Shown here: positions 8,783-17,581 of the stretch, in pieces
How positions within the stretch are numbered: the first letter of the stretch is position 1
Layout: every line of letters begins with the position of its first letter
Assembly: GCF_013282625.1 (NCBI RefSeq)
Contig: NZ_CP054020.1
Location: forward strand, 1,674,001-1,738,000
DNA from: Thiomicrorhabdus xiamenensis
GTDB lineage: Bacteria; Pseudomonadota; Gammaproteobacteria; Thiomicrospirales; Thiomicrospiraceae
Reading direction: 5' to 3'
DNA length: 64,000 bases
Translations under genes and position numbers: made by a program
The notes under the pieces: generated by a model
Seen by the model: only the letters and a program-made list of their open reading frames with translations
Databases searched by the model: none
Told to the model about the DNA's origin: nothing

Positions 8783-10143
8783 CAAGACTGACCGAGCGCG
8801 TCCAACAGTTTCTGATGAAGGCCACCAAAAGCCCCGTTACTCATAATCACCACCCGATCACCCGGCTCAAGAAAACGCGTTAACTTCTGTAGCAGTGTTT
8901 CATAAGCGTCGGCAACCTGTAACGGCTGAGAGAAGTTCTCGGCGGCAAGCTGCCAGTTCCACTGCGGATCGATAAAAGCAAACACCGCATCTGCGTCGGC
9001 AAAAGCATTCGGCAAGGTCTGAGCATGGATTCCCATACGCATGGTATTTGATCGCGGCTCAAAAACCGCAATCAGACGTCCACCATCGGATTCCTTGATC
9101 ATCGACTGTCTGGCCCCTTTAAGCGTGGTCGCAATCGCGGTCGGGTGATGGGCAAAGTCATCGTAGATACGAATTCCGCCGACTTCACCTACCAGAGTCA
9201 TGCGACGCCGGATGCCCTTGAAACGACACAACGCTTCAACCGCAATACGCGCCGGTACCCCACAGTGAACGGCCGCGGCAATCGCACTCAAGGCATTACG
9301 CACATTATGTAGTCCGGTTAAAGGCCAGTTCACCCGGCCGAGACAGCTTCCTTTATACAAAACTTCGAACTCGCTGCCATCGTCCTGATAGAGCCGGAAA
9401 CTCCATTCGGCACCAGAACCCTGACGTTCGATCGGCGTCCAGCATCCCTGATCGATGACTTCCTGCAAAGCCTTATCCTCTTTCGGCACAACGATCAGTC
9501 CGTTCTGCGGAACGGTGCGAACCAGATGATGGAACTGTCTCTGGATGTCTTTAAGCGAGTCAAAAATATCCGCATGATCAAATTCCAGATTATTCAGGAC
9601 ACAGGTTCTCGGATGGTAATGAACGAACTTGGAACGCTTATCAAAAAAAGCCGTATCGTATTCATCGGCTTCAACCACAAAAAACGGACTCGATCCCAGG
9701 CGCGCCGAAACGCCGAAATTCTCCGGAACGCCGCCGATCAGAAAGCCCGGATCCAACCCTGCGTCCTGCAAAATCCAAGCAACCATCGACGAAGTTGAGG
9801 TCTTGCCGTGGGTACCGGCAACGGCGACAACCCAGCGATCCTGCAAAATATTTTCCGCCAGCCACTGCGGGCCGGACAGATATTTCTGCTGGGCGTTCAA
9901 TGTCGCTTCCACCGTCGTCTGACCACGGCTTTTGGCATTTCCGATCACGACGCAATCAGGCTCTTCCTGAAGAAATGCAGTATCTTCGTCATCCGCTACA
10001 GCGATACCGGCCTGTTCCAGCTGAGTGCTCATAGGGGGATAAATCGCCTTATCCGAACCACTGACCTGATCGCCTTTGGCTTTCGCCAGCTGTGCAATGC
10101 CGCCCATAAAAGTACCGGCAATTCCGAGAATATGAATCTTCAC
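8782..10143 (-). CDS. mpl: UDP-N-acetylmuramate:L-alanyl-gamma-D-glutamyl-meso-DAP ligase
   Basis: Mpl reattaches the recycled murein tripeptide to UDP-MurNAc, an ATP-dependent step of peptidoglycan recycling in the cytoplasm. The N terminus KIHILGIAGTFMGGIAQLA and GSDKAIYPPMSTQLE are signature Mpl stretches. The Mur-ligase P-loop is GTHGKTSTSSM, with HADIFDSL and the RRRMTLVGE/DDFAHHPTAI region further on. The GTG at 10143 is chosen: it matches the usual Mpl start and has TTAGGA about 9 bases upstream. That gives 453 aa, the family length. The frame stays open to a TTG at 10182, which I consider unused. rnd is divergent. Confidence 0.94.
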   Translation of the reverse strand: MKIHILGIAGTFMGGIAQLAKAKGDQVSGSDKAIYPPMSTQLEQAGIAVADDEDTAFLQEEPDCVVIGNAKSRGQTTVEATLNAQQKYLSGPQWLAENILQDRWVVAVAGTHGKTSTSSMVAWILQDAGLDPGFLIGGVPENFGVSARLGSSPFFVVEADEYDTAFFDKRSKFVHYHPRTCVLNNLEFDHADIFDSLKDIQRQFHHLVRTVPQNGLIVVPKEDKALQEVIDQGCWTPIERQGSGAEWSFRLYQDDGSEFEVLYKGSCLGRVNWPLTGLHNVRNALSAIAAAVHCGVPARIAVEALCRFKGIRRRMTLVGEVGGIRIYDDFAHHPTAIATTLKGARQSMIKESDGGRLIAVFEPRSNTMRMGIHAQTLPNAFADADAVFAFIDPQWNWQLAAENFSQPLQVADAYETLLQKLTRFLEPGDRVVIMSNGAFGGLHQKLLDALGQS

Positions 10144-10292
10144 CAGAGTGCGTCCTAATCCATTTATACTGAAAATAATCAAAGGGCTATTGTACGCAAA
10201 GCCGCTAAAGAGTGATACCAGTGGAACGAAATACGCATTAAAACAGCCTGAGACAATTGCGCCGCAGCGGACTTCTGGCTAAACTTCGCTGT

Positions 10293-11504
10293 ATGACACA
10301 TCAAGACAGAAAATCCCGCGCCTATCGATATATCGACAGCCATCAGCAGTTAGCCGAACTTTGTTCCCGTTTAAGCGATCAGAGCGACCTCACCTGGCTG
10401 GCGATCGACACCGAGTTTGTCCGCGTCGACACCTATTATCCGCAGCTCAGTCTGGTACAGATTGCGACCCAGGAGCGCGACTTTTATCTGATCGACCCTC
10501 TCGCCATCGAAACCTCATATCAGGACGCATCGGCTAATGAAGCTTCCGCTCTCCGTCCCCTTGTCGACCTTCTACAGAACGAACGTATCTGCAAGGTGTT
10601 TCATAGTGCCCGACAGGATATTGAAGTACTTTATCAGCTGGAAAGCCGCATGCCGCAAAACCTTTTCGACACACAGATTGCGGCGATTTTTCTGGGGCAC
10701 GGAGACCTGGCAGGATTCGCCAGAGTTATCGAAGCGGAGTTGAATATAAAATTGCCGAAGAGCCAGACACGTACCAACTGGCACGCCCGTCCACTCAGCG
10801 AGGAACAGATCGAATACGCTCTGGACGATGTCGATTACCTGGCCTCTCTTTATCAAAAATGTCTGCAAACGCTCGGCGATGACGAGTTACACGCCGTCAC
10901 GGAAGACTGTCAGCAACTGTTACAGCCCCAGCTGTACGATCTCGAACCGGAAAAGGCATGGCTAAAACTCAAAGGCCTCAAACGCTTCAACCCGAAACAG
11001 CTGGCCATCGTGCAAATTTTGGCTCAGTGGCGTGAAGAGTACGCCGTTGAACACAATCAGCCTAAAAAATGGACTTTGAGCGACGAGGTTTTGCTGCAAA
11101 TAGCCAAGCGCCCGCCCAAAACCGTTCAGGCGCTGTACAAGGTACCGAATATCAAAACGTCCAGTGTCCGAGAATTCGGCGAGACCTGGATCGCTCTGAT
11201 TGACCGGGTTTTCGAACAGAATCCGGAAAGTTACCCGACTCTGCCAAAAGCCGGTAAACACCCTTCGGCACAGGAAGAAATTCTGCTCGCCTTAACGCAG
11301 TCGGTCTGTCAGCAAATCAGCCTGCAGTACAAAGTGCAACTCTCGAATCTGAGCAGTAAAGAAGAATTGCTGACGCTGATTCGCCATCCGCACCAATCGC
11401 CGTGGTCGGGGTGGCGTCACCTGCTTATCGGAATTCCATTGCAAAAGCTTCTGGAAGGCCGTGCCTCTCTGAAACTTGAAGGCCAAGAAATCCGGATTCA
11501 ATGA
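10293..11504 (+). CDS. rnd: Ribonuclease D
   Basis: A 3'-5' exoribonuclease for tRNA and small-RNA 3'-end maturation. The DEDDy catalytic set is visible: IDTEFVR (D and E), FHSARQDIEVL (D) and YALDDVDYL (Tyr plus D). An HRDC domain follows in the middle (WREEYAVEHNQPKKWTLSDE). The ATG at 10293 gives 403 aa. An upstream in-frame TTG at 10257 is not favoured. Divergent from mpl, with a ~150-bp promoter region between them. Confidence 0.94.
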   Translation: MTHQDRKSRAYRYIDSHQQLAELCSRLSDQSDLTWLAIDTEFVRVDTYYPQLSLVQIATQERDFYLIDPLAIETSYQDASANEASALRPLVDLLQNERICKVFHSARQDIEVLYQLESRMPQNLFDTQIAAIFLGHGDLAGFARVIEAELNIKLPKSQTRTNWHARPLSEEQIEYALDDVDYLASLYQKCLQTLGDDELHAVTEDCQQLLQPQLYDLEPEKAWLKLKGLKRFNPKQLAIVQILAQWREEYAVEHNQPKKWTLSDEVLLQIAKRPPKTVQALYKVPNIKTSSVREFGETWIALIDRVFEQNPESYPTLPKAGKHPSAQEEILLALTQSVCQQISLQYKVQLSNLSSKEELLTLIRHPHQSPWSGWRHLLIGIPLQKLLEGRASLKLEGQEIRIQ

Positions 11505-11636
11505 ATCTTCTGCAAAGAACGATATCCAATTCTTTATTAATTGACGCCATTTAATATTTTTATAAAGATTTTGCATTAGAATGGAACTTAAGTAATCTCT
11601 AATTATTGATCCGCTAAATTTCGGGAGTTGAAAATC

Positions 11637-12911
11637 ATGCCTAAAGCGAAAAACGTGCTTTATGCTCAAGCCGGTGGAGTGACCGCCGTCATTAATGCCA
11701 GTGCCGCAGCAGTCATCGAAACCGTACAGAAACATCCCGAAACGTTTGGCAAAACCTACGCCGCCATCAACGGCATTAAAGGCGTCCTTGAAGAAGAGTT
11801 GGTCGACTTAAGCGAAATCGATCTGGCGACACTGGAAAAGTTGAAATATCAACCTGGAGCCGCCTTCAAAGCCTGCCGCTTTGATCTCGACCCTCTGGAA
11901 CACAATCCGCAGCAGTATCAACGCGTTTTAGAAGTCTTCAAACACTACGACATCGGTTATTTTTTCTATAACGGCGGCAACGGTTCAATGGTCACGGCGC
12001 AAAAGGTTTCTGACTACTGCTGTGAGCAGGGACATGAAGTGATCTGTATCGGCGTCGCCAAAACGATTGATAACGATCTGGCCTTGTCACATTGCAGCCC
12101 TGGATACGGAAGCGCCGCCAAATATCTGGCAACCAGCTTCATCGAAGCGACGATCGATATTCTCTCAATGCACGATACCTCGACGAAATTTTTCGTCATG
12201 GAAGCAATGGGACGTAACGTCGGTTGGTTAACACTGGCCGCTGGACTGGTCAAAGAGGTTATTCCGGATGCGCCCTTACTGTTGCTGCCGGCCGAACGTC
12301 CCTTCCGACGAGAAGCGTTTCTTAAACGCCTTGAACAGTTAGTCGACGAGAAAGGCTATTGCGTCTGCATGGTTTCCGAAGGTTTACAGGACGAAAACGG
12401 TAACTATGTCAATATCACCGCGGTGGAACACACCATTGAACAGGATTACACCCAACTGGGCGGCGTCGGACAAGTAATCGCCAAAATTGCCGCCGATCAA
12501 CTGGACTGCAAAACCCACTGTGCGATTCCGGATTATCTACAGCGATCCGCCAGCCACTGCGTTTCGCTGACCGACTGGGAAATCGCGTACGGTGCTGGAG
12601 AAGCCGCTGTACTAGCGGCGCTTGAGGGCGAACATGGCACCTTACCGGTGGTGGTAAAAACTTCCGACACCCCGTTCAACTGGACCTTTGAGTCAGTTAC
12701 TCTGCAAGATGTGGCCAACCTCGAGCTCAGGGTACCGGACGAGTTTATCAGCGAGGACGGTATGGATATCAGTGAAGCCGGGTTGAACTATCTGCTTCCG
12801 TTGATTCAAGGAGAGCATCGTCCCGACTACCGTAACGGCCTTCCTGAAGTCAGCCCGATTGACTTTATGCCTGTCAAACCCTGCCTATCCGCCTTTAAAG
12901 CAGTCAAATAA
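11637..12911 (+). CDS. 6-phosphofructokinase, probably pyrophosphate-dependent
   Basis: A 424-aa PFKA-family enzyme acting on fructose-6-phosphate. The phosphoryl-donor region reads NGGNGSMVTAQ and the substrate loop AKTIDNDL. A Lys where ATP-type enzymes have Gly (PGTIDND) is the residue associated with PPi use. The MEAMGRNVGW loop for sugar phosphate is intact. GGNGS differs from both the ATP-type GGDGS and the common PPi-type GGDDS. In methylotrophs and autotrophic sulfur oxidisers, such enzymes run reversibly and can replace fructose bisphosphatase. The start is ATG 11637 with GGGAG upstream. A perfect 15-bp hairpin follows the stop. Confidence 0.85.
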   Translation: MPKAKNVLYAQAGGVTAVINASAAAVIETVQKHPETFGKTYAAINGIKGVLEEELVDLSEIDLATLEKLKYQPGAAFKACRFDLDPLEHNPQQYQRVLEVFKHYDIGYFFYNGGNGSMVTAQKVSDYCCEQGHEVICIGVAKTIDNDLALSHCSPGYGSAAKYLATSFIEATIDILSMHDTSTKFFVMEAMGRNVGWLTLAAGLVKEVIPDAPLLLLPAERPFRREAFLKRLEQLVDEKGYCVCMVSEGLQDENGNYVNITAVEHTIEQDYTQLGGVGQVIAKIAADQLDCKTHCAIPDYLQRSASHCVSLTDWEIAYGAGEAAVLAALEGEHGTLPVVVKTSDTPFNWTFESVTLQDVANLELRVPDEFISEDGMDISEAGLNYLLPLIQGEHRPDYRNGLPEVSPIDFMPVKPCLSAFKAVK

Positions 12912-12920
12912 AATTTGACT

Positions 12921-12955
12921 CTCTAGTGAGCGGTTTCAGTAACCGCTCACTAGAG
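12921..12955. terminator. Perfect 15-bp hairpin after the phosphofructokinase gene
   Basis: Stem 12921-12935 pairs exactly with 12941-12955 around a 5-nt loop, 10 bp after the stop codon. It lacks a T run on either side, so it is either a weak terminator or an mRNA 3'-end stabiliser. Confidence 0.5.
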
Positions 12956-13154
12956 AATTCCCATCTCTAACCACTTAATACCACCCCGCCTAATACCTTC
13001 TCAGCCTCTTTTGCATATTCTCTGCAAAAAGCTCGAAAGCGGTATAAAAATATTACCATTGGATAATTTGTATCTAAAATAGTCATTATATGACATTATT
13101 TTTTGGTAAAAAATTCATACAATGAATATCCAAACCTCTCGGGAATGATAAATC

Positions 13155-13718
13155 ATGCTTGATGAAAATAAACTGCAGCAGCTTCTGTTCGAATGTGCCG
13201 AACAACGCCAAGCCGCTTTAAGTGAACTCTATACGCTGACTTCTCCCAAACTCTACGGCGTTGCCCGTCGTCTGTTACAAAGCCATCCTCAAGCGGCTAA
13301 GGCCTTGCAGGAAGCCTTTGTCTACATCTGGTACCGAGCGTTTGAATATACTCCGGATCAAGGCAGACCCTTTGCCTGGATGACAAGCATTGTCCGCAAT
13401 CAGGCATTCAGACTGATGCGTCTGGAAACGTCACAAGAAAAACGTAATCACTTACTGCTCGGTGAGCGGGAAGTCTATATGCGCAATGACCGTTTTTTTG
13501 ATGAATACCATGCCAGAAGCAATCCGCTTTTAAAAGAATTACAGGAATGCCTGGATGAGCTCGAACCCTCGCAGAGACATGCGATCCTGCTCTCCTATTA
13601 TTACGGCTACTCGCAATATGAGATGGTCAATAAACTTAAGCATCCCGTCGGTACGCTTCGAGCTTGGATTCGTCGCGGTATGAAGAGAGTTCGGAGCGTG
13701 TGCGATGCATATCAATAA
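13155..13718 (+). CDS. ECF-type RNA polymerase sigma factor (SigK-like)
   Basis: The 187-aa sigma factor has region 2 (ALQEAFVYIWYRAFEY, then GRPFAWMTSIVRNQAF, the core-binding and -10 recognition part) and region 4 (LEPSQRHAILLSYYYGYS and VGTLRAWIRRGMKRVR, the -35 helix-turn-helix). There is no region 1 or 3, as in ECF sigmas. It overlaps the next gene by 14 bp; that gene encodes a membrane anti-sigma factor, so the pair is a signal-response module. The ~240-bp AT-rich upstream region contains a GTCAT-TAT-ATGAC palindrome (13082-13094). The inducing signal cannot be read from sequence. Confidence 0.9.
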   Translation: MLDENKLQQLLFECAEQRQAALSELYTLTSPKLYGVARRLLQSHPQAAKALQEAFVYIWYRAFEYTPDQGRPFAWMTSIVRNQAFRLMRLETSQEKRNHLLLGEREVYMRNDRFFDEYHARSNPLLKELQECLDELEPSQRHAILLSYYYGYSQYEMVNKLKHPVGTLRAWIRRGMKRVRSVCDAYQ

Positions 13719-14499
13719 CCCCGAATTACGCCAAAGACTGGCAGACGACTATGTGATCGGCCTGATGACAGCGGAAACCCGACGAAACTTTGAAAAAAGA
13801 CTGCATACCGATCCTCTGCTGAGGGAAGCCCTGCAAAAAAGCGAAGCCTTGTGGAACAACCTTGGCCTCGCCGTTCCAGATGAAATTCCCCCAAAGATGG
13901 TCTGGTCGCGGGTTTCCGAACGCCTATTTGAAGAAAGCGAACAGAACGAGATCACCTTCCTCAGAAACAATTTAGGCTCCTTGTCCGAACCTCAACCGAA
14001 CAAAACCGCCGGCTGGTTGATCGCATGGAGCCTGATCGCAACCTTAAGCCTGATTACACTGCTTCCCTACACGCTCTACCAGCACTATCTTTCTGTCGGT
14101 TCGGACGCCATAGAAGTAGCCAGCCCCCATCATCACTCTCTTTGTGTTCTCTCCTCCAACGTCAAGGGGCCGGGCTGGCTGGTGGAAACAAGCGAAATTA
14201 ACCGCAGCTTACGCATCTATATGCTTCAAGCCACTCCTCTGGACAGTAACCACACCTATCAGCTATGGCTTCTTACCGACTCCGGACAATTAATCAAATC
14301 CTTCGGTTTTATGCCGGAAACCCTGCATTACGAGCGCACCTTAAGCCAGTATGAAATCGAACTGTTAAATGACGCCGTCTACCTGTCAGTCACCATCGAG
14401 CCCGCCGGAGGCTCTCCTAACGGGACGCCCTCAACAGCCCCGATTTTTTTAGGCAAACTTCTGCCAAGTGACATGATTCACCCCGCAACAGATCATTGA
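13705..14499 (+). CDS. Membrane anti-sigma factor (RskA-like)
   Basis: 264 aa. The N-terminal cytoplasmic part (DDYVIGLMTAETRRNFEKRL, the anti-sigma helix bundle) is followed by one TM helix at about residues 109-128. The periplasmic C-terminal half has the RskA-type pattern of repeated YQLWLL and FMPETL strands plus ITIEPAGGSPNGTPS-like closing residues. It would hold the upstream ECF sigma inactive at the inner membrane until released by proteolysis or a signal. No zinc-binding HxxxCxxC motif is seen. The 14-bp overlap with the sigma gene implies cotranslation. A DUF2238 membrane gene follows 96 bp downstream and may be in the same unit. Confidence 0.85.
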   Translation: MHINNPELRQRLADDYVIGLMTAETRRNFEKRLHTDPLLREALQKSEALWNNLGLAVPDEIPPKMVWSRVSERLFEESEQNEITFLRNNLGSLSEPQPNKTAGWLIAWSLIATLSLITLLPYTLYQHYLSVGSDAIEVASPHHHSLCVLSSNVKGPGWLVETSEINRSLRIYMLQATPLDSNHTYQLWLLTDSGQLIKSFGFMPETLHYERTLSQYEIELLNDAVYLSVTIEPAGGSPNGTPSTAPIFLGKLLPSDMIHPATDH

Positions 14500-14595
14500 C
14501 CTGTTTATTGTGAATAGGCGTGTTTAATTTCTTCGCAGGGACGAAAACCGTTATTATTGGTCATGACAAATTCACCGGTCGAACATGGAGCTTTT

Positions 14596-15192
14596 ATGGG
14601 CAAACTTATCTGGCTAACGATTTTTTTTGGTGTGCTGATCTGGTCGGCAATCAACCCGGCCGATCGCTATACCTGGTGGCTTGAAGTTGCTCCAGCTCTG
14701 ATTGCACTGGCGATACTGGTATTCACTTACCGACGTTTTCCACTGACACCGTTAATCTATCAATTGATTCTTGTACACTGCATTATTCTGATGATCGGCG
14801 GGCACTACACCTATGCCGAAGTTCCGCTGTTTAACTGGATGCAGGAGTGGTTTGACTGGAGTCGCAATCATTACGACAAGGTGGGGCATTTTGTACAGGG
14901 ATTTGTTCCAGCGATGGTCGCCCGTGAACTCTTTATCCGTCTTGAGATCATCGATCCCCTGAAAAACGCCTGGCGCAACTTTCTCATCGTCAGCGTCTGT
15001 CTCGCCATCAGCGCCTTCTACGAACTGATCGAGTGGTGGGTTGCCCTGCTCTCGGAACAGGCCGCCGAGTCCTTTTTGGGAACACAGGGTTATGTCTGGG
15101 ACACCCAATCCGACATGTTTTACGCTTTGATCGGAGCCATCATGGCTCTCGCCATACTTGGCAAAACCCACGACCGACAACTTAATCGATAG
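14596..15192 (+). CDS. DUF2238-family inner membrane protein (YjdF-like)
   Basis: 198 aa with about six TM helices. Family hallmarks are INPADRYTWWLE near the N terminus, the GGHYTYAEVPLFNW stretch, HYDKVGHFVQGFVPA, FYELIEWW and WDTQSDMFYALIGA. The last three supply conserved His, Asp, Glu and Gln residues inside the membrane. The ATG at 14596 is chosen because GGAG lies 5 bases upstream and the length then fits E. coli YjdF. An ATG at 14563 is an alternative. Function of the family is unknown. It may belong to the sigma/anti-sigma unit. Confidence 0.85.
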   Translation: MGKLIWLTIFFGVLIWSAINPADRYTWWLEVAPALIALAILVFTYRRFPLTPLIYQLILVHCIILMIGGHYTYAEVPLFNWMQEWFDWSRNHYDKVGHFVQGFVPAMVARELFIRLEIIDPLKNAWRNFLIVSVCLAISAFYELIEWWVALLSEQAAESFLGTQGYVWDTQSDMFYALIGAIMALAILGKTHDRQLNR

Positions 15193-15203
15193 GCTCGAAA
15201 TAC

Positions 15204-15229
15204 AAAAGCCCCATAAAAATGGGGCCTTA
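15204..15229 (-). terminator. Terminator after the eutBC-eat operon
   Basis: On the minus strand a GGCCCCAT/ATGGGGC stem runs into TTTT. It lies between two convergent genes and may also slow + strand transcription from the DUF2238 gene. Confidence 0.7.
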
Positions 15230-15256
15230 TCTCATCTAATACAAGTTTAAGAAAAG

Positions 15257-16678
15257 TTAAGCAACCTCAGAATATCCTCCTAAATCTTCTTTAACATGAG
15301 AAAGCATTTCAAATTCCTCCTTAGCGGATTTAGCCACCAATTGTTTTTGACTGTAAATAAAGTAATAAGCTGCACCAATAGCAAATAGAATCATCGTATA
15401 GTTAAATGCTCTTGGATCAAACGCATAGACTCCAGTCAGAGCCAGCAAAGAAAGTATCAAAGCTATGCCGGATGTAAAGATGCCTCCCGGTGTTTTATAA
15501 GGACGTTCAAGTTCCGGCTGCTTAATTCTCAACAAAATATGACTCAAGGACATTAATGCATAAGAAATGGTCGCACCAACTACCGCCATTGCCAGCATAA
15601 GATCTCCCTCACCACTCAGAGAAGCGATAAAGCCTAGTACACCTGGAATAATTAACGCTCGCGACGGTACTTTCTTTTCATTTGTGATAGAAAGCGATTT
15701 TGGAAGATAGCCTGCTCTGGACAGAGCAAAGACCAGTCGGCTATAACCATAAATAATCGAGAAAAATGAGGCAATCAGTCCGACCAAGGCCAAAACGTTC
15801 ACTAAAGTTGCCAAGCCACTGTACTCAACACTATTCAGTGCATCAACCAGAGGAACCCCGCTTTCACTGATTATTTTGGCGCCTGCAGCACCCGCCAGCA
15901 GCAGCACAACCAATACCGCCGTAACAATCAGGAACAGCATTGCCGCGATAATCCCCTTTGGAACATCTTTAGCAGGTTCTTTTGATTCTTCCGCTGCCAG
16001 AGGCACACCTTCAATTGCCAGAAACAACCACATTGCAAATGGTAATGCCGCCCAGACACCATACCAGCCCATCGGCATGAACTCGGTTGCACCGAAGGCA
16101 TCGGTCACCGGAATATCAAACAAATTGCTAGCATCGAAATGCGTAATCAAGGCAAAACCCGTCGCCAAAATAGCAAATACAGCCAAGCCGCTAATCACCA
16201 TCATAATCTTCAAAGCTTCCCCGACCCCCATTAAGTGAATACCGACAAACACCAAATAAAACAACGCATATATTATGGGCCCGTTAACGCCGATAAGCGC
16301 CTCAACCGCGGAGCCAATGAAGATAACAATTGCCGCTGGCGCCAAGGCATATTCTATTAATACGGCCAGGCCGGTTAAATAGCCGCCGGTTGACCCCATT
16401 GCCTGACGGGCAAAGCTGTAGCCCCCGCCCGCAGTTGGAATCGCCGCCGACATCTCGGCCAACGAGAGGACTAAAGTGAAATACATCAGCGCCATTAAGC
16501 CCGCCGCCATCACAAACCCTCCCCAACCGGCTTGCGCCAATCCGAAATTCCAGCCGGCAAAGTCGCCGGAAATAACATAAGAGACCCCAAGGCCGGCTAA
16601 TAGAAACCAACCGGCTGTCCCCCGTTTTAATTGCCGTTTAGACATATATTCATGATGACTGCTTTCACTGTGACTCAT
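15257..16678 (-). CDS. eat: Ethanolamine permease
   Basis: A 473-aa APC-superfamily transporter with about 12 TM helices. The helix-1 region GLGVSYVISGDFAGWNFGLAQAGWGG is characteristic of Eat-type ethanolamine/amino-acid permeases, followed by AAIPTAGGGYSFARQAMG. It would import ethanolamine for the adjacent ammonia-lyase. ATG 16678 is chosen because CTTGGAGG lies 5 bases upstream; an in-frame start 4 codons earlier is unlikely. It follows eutC by 21 bp on the same strand, so eutB-eutC-eat is one operon. The C terminus is acidic and lies just before a terminator. Confidence 0.92.
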   Translation of the reverse strand: MSHSESSHHEYMSKRQLKRGTAGWFLLAGLGVSYVISGDFAGWNFGLAQAGWGGFVMAAGLMALMYFTLVLSLAEMSAAIPTAGGGYSFARQAMGSTGGYLTGLAVLIEYALAPAAIVIFIGSAVEALIGVNGPIIYALFYLVFVGIHLMGVGEALKIMMVISGLAVFAILATGFALITHFDASNLFDIPVTDAFGATEFMPMGWYGVWAALPFAMWLFLAIEGVPLAAEESKEPAKDVPKGIIAAMLFLIVTAVLVVLLLAGAAGAKIISESGVPLVDALNSVEYSGLATLVNVLALVGLIASFFSIIYGYSRLVFALSRAGYLPKSLSITNEKKVPSRALIIPGVLGFIASLSGEGDLMLAMAVVGATISYALMSLSHILLRIKQPELERPYKTPGGIFTSGIALILSLLALTGVYAFDPRAFNYTMILFAIGAAYYFIYSQKQLVAKSAKEEFEMLSHVKEDLGGYSEVA

Positions 16679-16699
16679 ACTTACCTCCAAGGTTCTTCA

Positions 16700-17581
16700 T
16701 CAATCAAAAAGGTTTACCAAAAAATTTTCTGTTTCGTTCTTGTGTTCGATTACATGCTCATCACTGCGATCCTTTAAGTGAACACCGGAAAGTTGTTTCC
16801 GGCGTGACTCTCGAAGCAGATAAAATGCACGTTCAGCAGCTTCTTTGAAACTTAACCCCATCGGCCGGACATTAGAAATACAGTTTCTACAGGCGTCCGT
16901 CAGACCAACCCGAGGCGCCCAGGTCAAATAAAGTCCAAGGCTATCCGGAGAACTTAACCCCGGTCTTTCACCGATCATCACTAAAACTGCTTTAGCCCGT
17001 AAACTCTCGGCAACTTCATCGCCAATGGCGACCCGCCCCTGTTGCACAACGCTCAAAGGCGCAAGGCGCCACTCTTGACCATCCTGTGTAAGCTCCTCAA
17101 GCAACGCAGCCAAAAACGGCGTTACATTGTTTTGCACCGCTTTGGAGGAGAGTCCGTCAACGACAACCAGAGCCAAGTCGTATTCTTTCCCCGGGCCTGA
17201 GCAATAAGTCGAGAGTAAATCCCGCATGGAATGTTGCAATCGGCGCCCAAGATCCGGACGCTGAAGATAGTGCATGCGATCTTTTGCCTGAGAAGCCAAT
17301 AAAATGGGGGCAGAAGGAAATGTGGCTTGCCGTATAGTCGCCAGTTGCGCCAATAGAGCCGTTACATCCAACGGCGTATGAACCGCATCCCTCGCCTGAG
17401 CGTGCGCCAGCTGGAACTCAAGCATCTCTTCCGTCGGCAAACTTACGCCGGCCCGCCCTAAACCGATTCTGGCCGATGTAAATTGACGTAAACTTTGCCA
17501 GGGGTTTTCGGTCACACTTGCCGTCTCGCACACTTTCTCTACTCGAGATGTTGTTGATTCATGCCGCTGCGTTTGCTTCAT
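16700..17581 (-). CDS. eutC: Ethanolamine ammonia-lyase small subunit
   Basis: The small (beta) subunit of adenosylcobalamin-dependent ethanolamine ammonia-lyase, which splits ethanolamine to acetaldehyde and ammonia. 293 aa. SARIGLGRAGVSLPTEEMLEFQLAHAQARDAVH is the family N-terminal core, VDGLSSKAVQNN and the GERPGLSSPDSLGLYLTW stretch line the cobalamin site, and the late RNCISNVRP completes it. The ~35 residues before NPWQSLRQ are polar and variable. The ATG overlaps the eutB stop by 4 bp, giving tight translational coupling. Confidence 0.95.
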   Translation of the reverse strand: MKQTQRHESTTSRVEKVCETASVTENPWQSLRQFTSARIGLGRAGVSLPTEEMLEFQLAHAQARDAVHTPLDVTALLAQLATIRQATFPSAPILLASQAKDRMHYLQRPDLGRRLQHSMRDLLSTYCSGPGKEYDLALVVVDGLSSKAVQNNVTPFLAALLEELTQDGQEWRLAPLSVVQQGRVAIGDEVAESLRAKAVLVMIGERPGLSSPDSLGLYLTWAPRVGLTDACRNCISNVRPMGLSFKEAAERAFYLLRESRRKQLSGVHLKDRSDEHVIEHKNETENFLVNLFD

